DNA of 64,000 nucleotides from Dermanyssus gallinae (lineage: Eukaryota; Arthropoda; Arachnida; Mesostigmata; Dermanyssidae). Every line of letters starts with the position of its first letter. The stretch's first letter is position 1. The notes under the pieces were generated by a model. That model was not told the DNA's origin. It did not search any database and worked only from the letters and a program-made list of their open reading frames with translations. The translations under genes were made by a program, and so were the position numbers. Location of the stretch: positions 186,001 to 250,000 of the forward strand of contig QVRM01006433.1 of the NCBI GenBank assembly GCA_003439945.1, written 5' to 3'. This document shows positions 60,736 to 64,000 of the stretch, piece after piece.

Positions 60736-62569
60736 GTCGACACCGTCGAGCTCAATACGCCAACGACGGGCGTGCTGTGAATAGGCTTTGAACCAGGCAC
60801 TGGGCTAGTAGTATCGTCTTGGGCGCGGAGAGCACCAGCAAGCAAGACTCAAAGCAGATATACACACACCACACACACAGCCACCTACGCTCTCGACGCC
60901 ATGCTACAATTTAGGGAGTGAACCGTAACCATCCTCGAGTAAACGGTGGAGAACGTGGACAGTGAGTAAACGACCGTTGGGGGACGACAGAAGGGAAATG
61001 GGAGGGGGGGATGCAAACTGAACGAGCAGCATCGAGGGGTAGACGGGTGCAGGCCGACGTACGTACGTACGCAGGACGACGACAAATGGGCTTGTAACGT
61101 AAGCCACACAAAAGAAGGATACCCGCGCGAGAGCGGAATGGGGGGGAGGGGCAGTTGATAACGAATGAACCAAGAGAACGATAAACAGGGACTTTAGAAA
61201 CCCTCCTCCTCCGATTACTTCACAGTTTACCGATGGCTGAGCTGTCGAGCTCAGCGCGGCGATGCCGACGAGCGGAAGGCCAAGAAAGACATGCCCAACC
61301 CGGACAGGACAGGAGATTGGGAACCGGGGAGGCACGGAGGGGCACAGAGAAACACACAGTGACAACGAACGAACGTACGACGGTATGTGGTTGCTGTGGG
61401 TGCCGGGCCAGGGAAGATGAGTCTACGTTGGCGGCAAAGACGGAGCCATCGGCCAGGTGCTGAGTCGGCAATAGTCTCTCGTCGTCGGCGGCAGCATCAG
61501 CAGCAGCGACGACGACCCCCACCAAGACCCGCCAAGGAGCTTTAGGTGGAATACAGAGAATTTCATCTGATCGCTTCACTTGTGAGTCTCCACCACCTGC
61601 TTGCCTGTCAAGCTGCCTTCCTTAGCCAAATCATCATCTATTGCCGAAAGTATAGACCAAGCTGGTAGAACGGTGCAACGTAGTTTGTGACTGTTTTCAG
61701 TCTGCTGGCAGGCAGGGGAAGCAAACGAACTCGCTAGAGATATATGCGACAACGGGACACAGAGAAGACATAAAGCGAGATAAATACAAGTGGGACAGAG
61801 AAAAGGGAGAGGGGATGGTGAAAGAAAAGTACAGGAACTATGCGCACGGCTTATATACCAAAGTGGTTACCGTTAAGTACCACTGGCCGACCATGGTTCC
61901 ATTGATGGCGCTCAATGCTCTAGGTAGAGCGCTGGCGGCTCATTGGTGAATTGCTGACACTCGACGTTTAAACGCATTGGCGAACCTCTGGGACGGGACG
62001 AACGTACTCGGCTCACAGGCGACCTGACGCTGTTGTATGTTGTGTAACCACCAACGCCCAATGACGCTCAGTGCAGCGATAAGAGCAAACTGTCGTCGTC
62101 GTCACCATCATCAAAATGCGAACGTAGTGGTCACTGGAAACGGACTCTCGGCTTCTAGATACTTGCGTGGAGTGGTAGCCCTGTAGAGATATACTCTTTT
62201 GCTTAAAGAGCTTCTCTAGCTACTTGCCTACCTAAGCAACGTAAGTGTCATTACAGGCACCGCGTGTGGATTTTCATTAATCAACCACATCATCAACTGA
62301 ATAGTTGAGAAGAGGGGGAGGGAGGCGGGGGCGGATCGGGTTATATGTTGGAGGGGAGGTCGCAAAGGAAAGACTTCACTAATTTTCATTTACGTACATT
62401 GCACGATGCACTATTGTAACAGATAGCAGCTGGTAGGCAGAAGTTCTACTCGAACAGCCCGTGAGGGCGTATAATAGAGGCAACAACACATTGTAGCCCG
62501 AGACACGCCCTGGTGGCAGGCGCTATCCAGACATGTACACGTTTTGCAATTCTGTTTTTCGAACAAAAC

Positions 62570-62742
<173 letters not shown>

Positions 62743-63153
62743 AGACAGAGAGAGGGAAAATCTCCCCGGCGGAGGAATGCTCCTGCCTCGTTCAATATCT
62801 GTACCGGCTGCCGTTGGCAGTGTTTTCCAAGGCCAAAAATAACAACACATGTTAGCTACCTACGTGTGTTTGCAACGTAAAATTTGCAAAAATATGTAAA
62901 CGGATAGCAGGCGGAAGGTGAGCACCTCACCGATGACGTTATACAGCAATGTGGCGAAACTTGTTTCCTTTAGGGACTGTGCCTTTTGAGTCCACCAGTC
63001 GTCGAAACTACGTTTAAGGTAGACTCCTCACGTTACATCGGGGTACTACCTCAAAGGCACGTCATGAAAAGCACCTAAACCGCCCCCAGAAATATTTTTT
63101 ATATGCTCTGTCTGGCTAGTTCTATCGCAGCATACCGGAGACCACGCGGCCTT

Positions 63154-63161
63154 AATATATA

Positions 63162-63202
<41 letters not shown>

Positions 63203-63273
63203 GTACTGTAAATTTGACTTCAGCAATCAAAAGTCAACTCGCTTCCAAATCCATCATTATATATATATATATA
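63154..63273. repeat. Two (TA)n microsatellites
   Basis: TA-rich runs at 63154-63202 and 63257-63273. Confidence 0.95.
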
Positions 63274-63970
63274 ACCTCCAACATCTAAGAAGCATTTATA
63301 CGAGATGAATACGCAATTGCGGAACTGCCGGTGAGCGACCCCCGACGCTATCCTTAAAAGTAAACAACATTTGCACCAAGAGACCTTCAAAATGTCAAAT
63401 ATATGTATGAAGGATATTTTGATACCATGATTACATGGGTGACACATGGGGTCACTATCACGTTACCTTCAACCAGGGTGGCCGAATGACTAAATCCGGC
63501 CAATGGTGAAGGTTACGGACGAGTTAAAACCAATCGAATGCTTTCAAACCATGTAAATCATCCCATAACCAATATATGTATATGCGTATATATATTATGT
63601 ATCTTTTTGCCTAGTAGAAATCTACCAGAAGCAGCTGGCAGGCAAGCCCTTCTGCCTGTGACAAAATGAGGTCTAGGCACTCTAGAAGCGTTCTCAGTCG
63701 CAGGCCCCGCGGTAGTCACGTCAATGTCTAGCGCCTGGGGAGGGGCGTCAATGATACTTGATTATCCGGCTGTCGAACGAAACGTCTCGCAGCGCGCACC
63801 GGAACACTACCTGAGAACCCGCAGGCAAGCTCGACCGTGCCATTGGAGGATACACAACTAGCCAATCCTACTGATTCGGCAGAAGACGAGCACTGCTTCG
63901 AGAAGTTCATTTAGTAATGCTAGTGGATTGTGCAGTGTTCCACCAGGTGGTCCCGTTGGAACCTTCTTCC

Positions 63971-63997
63971 TATATATATATATATATATATATATAC
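63971..63997. repeat. (TA)n microsatellite at the window end
   Basis: About 13 TA units just before the right edge. Confidence 0.95.
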
Positions 63998-64000
63998 CAC

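Larger units (their letters stand above)
58458..62560. other. No recognisable gene outside listed repeats
   Basis: Unique and low-complexity sequence. GT-rich patches lie near 59720-59830, GA-rich near 61740-61820. No exon with family resemblance was seen. Confidence 0.6.

Overview
The window looks like nuclear DNA from an animal, most likely an arthropod. Long intergenic or intronic stretches carry only short, low-complexity open frames. There are spliced exons with GT/AG junctions, tRNA-derived SINEs, non-LTR (LINE) retrotransposon fragments of R1-like and CR1/jockey-like type, a foldback DNA element, and more than twenty (TA)n microsatellites. There is no operon-like gene packing and no rRNA or CRISPR array. 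The only confidently named gene piece is one 93-nt exon of a Musashi/Rbp6-type RNA-binding protein. The R1-like LINEs and the plentiful CpG argue for an arthropod rather than a vertebrate; the species cannot be fixed from the sequence.

Layout. About 1-21.9 kb has no recognisable gene. It is a mosaic of GC-rich low-complexity sequence (CAA/GTT, CTG, CGA, GA tracts, G/C homopolymers), TA microsatellites, two near-perfect short hairpins, a SINE fragment at 15.66 kb and a head-to-tail pair of tRNA-like SINEs at 20.1-20.5 kb. About 21.9-28.8 kb is a transposon cluster: a foldback element with ~340-bp arms (22.05-22.89 kb), a full-length SINE with a 14-bp target-site duplication (23.11-23.42 kb), an inverted truncated copy of it (24.27-24.43 kb), a broken CR1/jockey-like reverse transcriptase (25.4-26.36 kb) and a second tRNA-SINE family (28.5 kb). 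About 28.8-35.3 kb is low-complexity and TA-rich DNA. About 35.3-41.3 kb is AT-richer, more unique sequence and contains the Musashi RRM2 exon on the minus strand (39,284-39,376).

About 41.3-57 kb returns to the GC-rich microsatellite mosaic. It holds an unidentified candidate exon on the plus strand (43,354-43,569), the 3' end of an R1-like LINE on the minus strand (47.04-47.55 kb), a 15-bp minisatellite (48.7 kb) and a candidate exon on the minus strand (53,179-53,337). From 57.03 to 58.46 kb lies a 5'-truncated R1-like LINE bounded by a perfect 14-bp target-site duplication. The rest (58.5-64 kb) holds a second copy of the 28.5-kb SINE family in inverse orientation and several large TA tracts.

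The simplest reading is that much of the window is intron of a large Musashi/Rbp6 gene transcribed on the minus strand, seeded with retroelements. The neighbouring RRM exons were not found by eye, so the gene's extent is inference. The most interesting observations are the shared (TAG)n-type surroundings of an R1-like LINE and of a SINE pair, the long foldback element, and two unassigned in-phase candidate exons.
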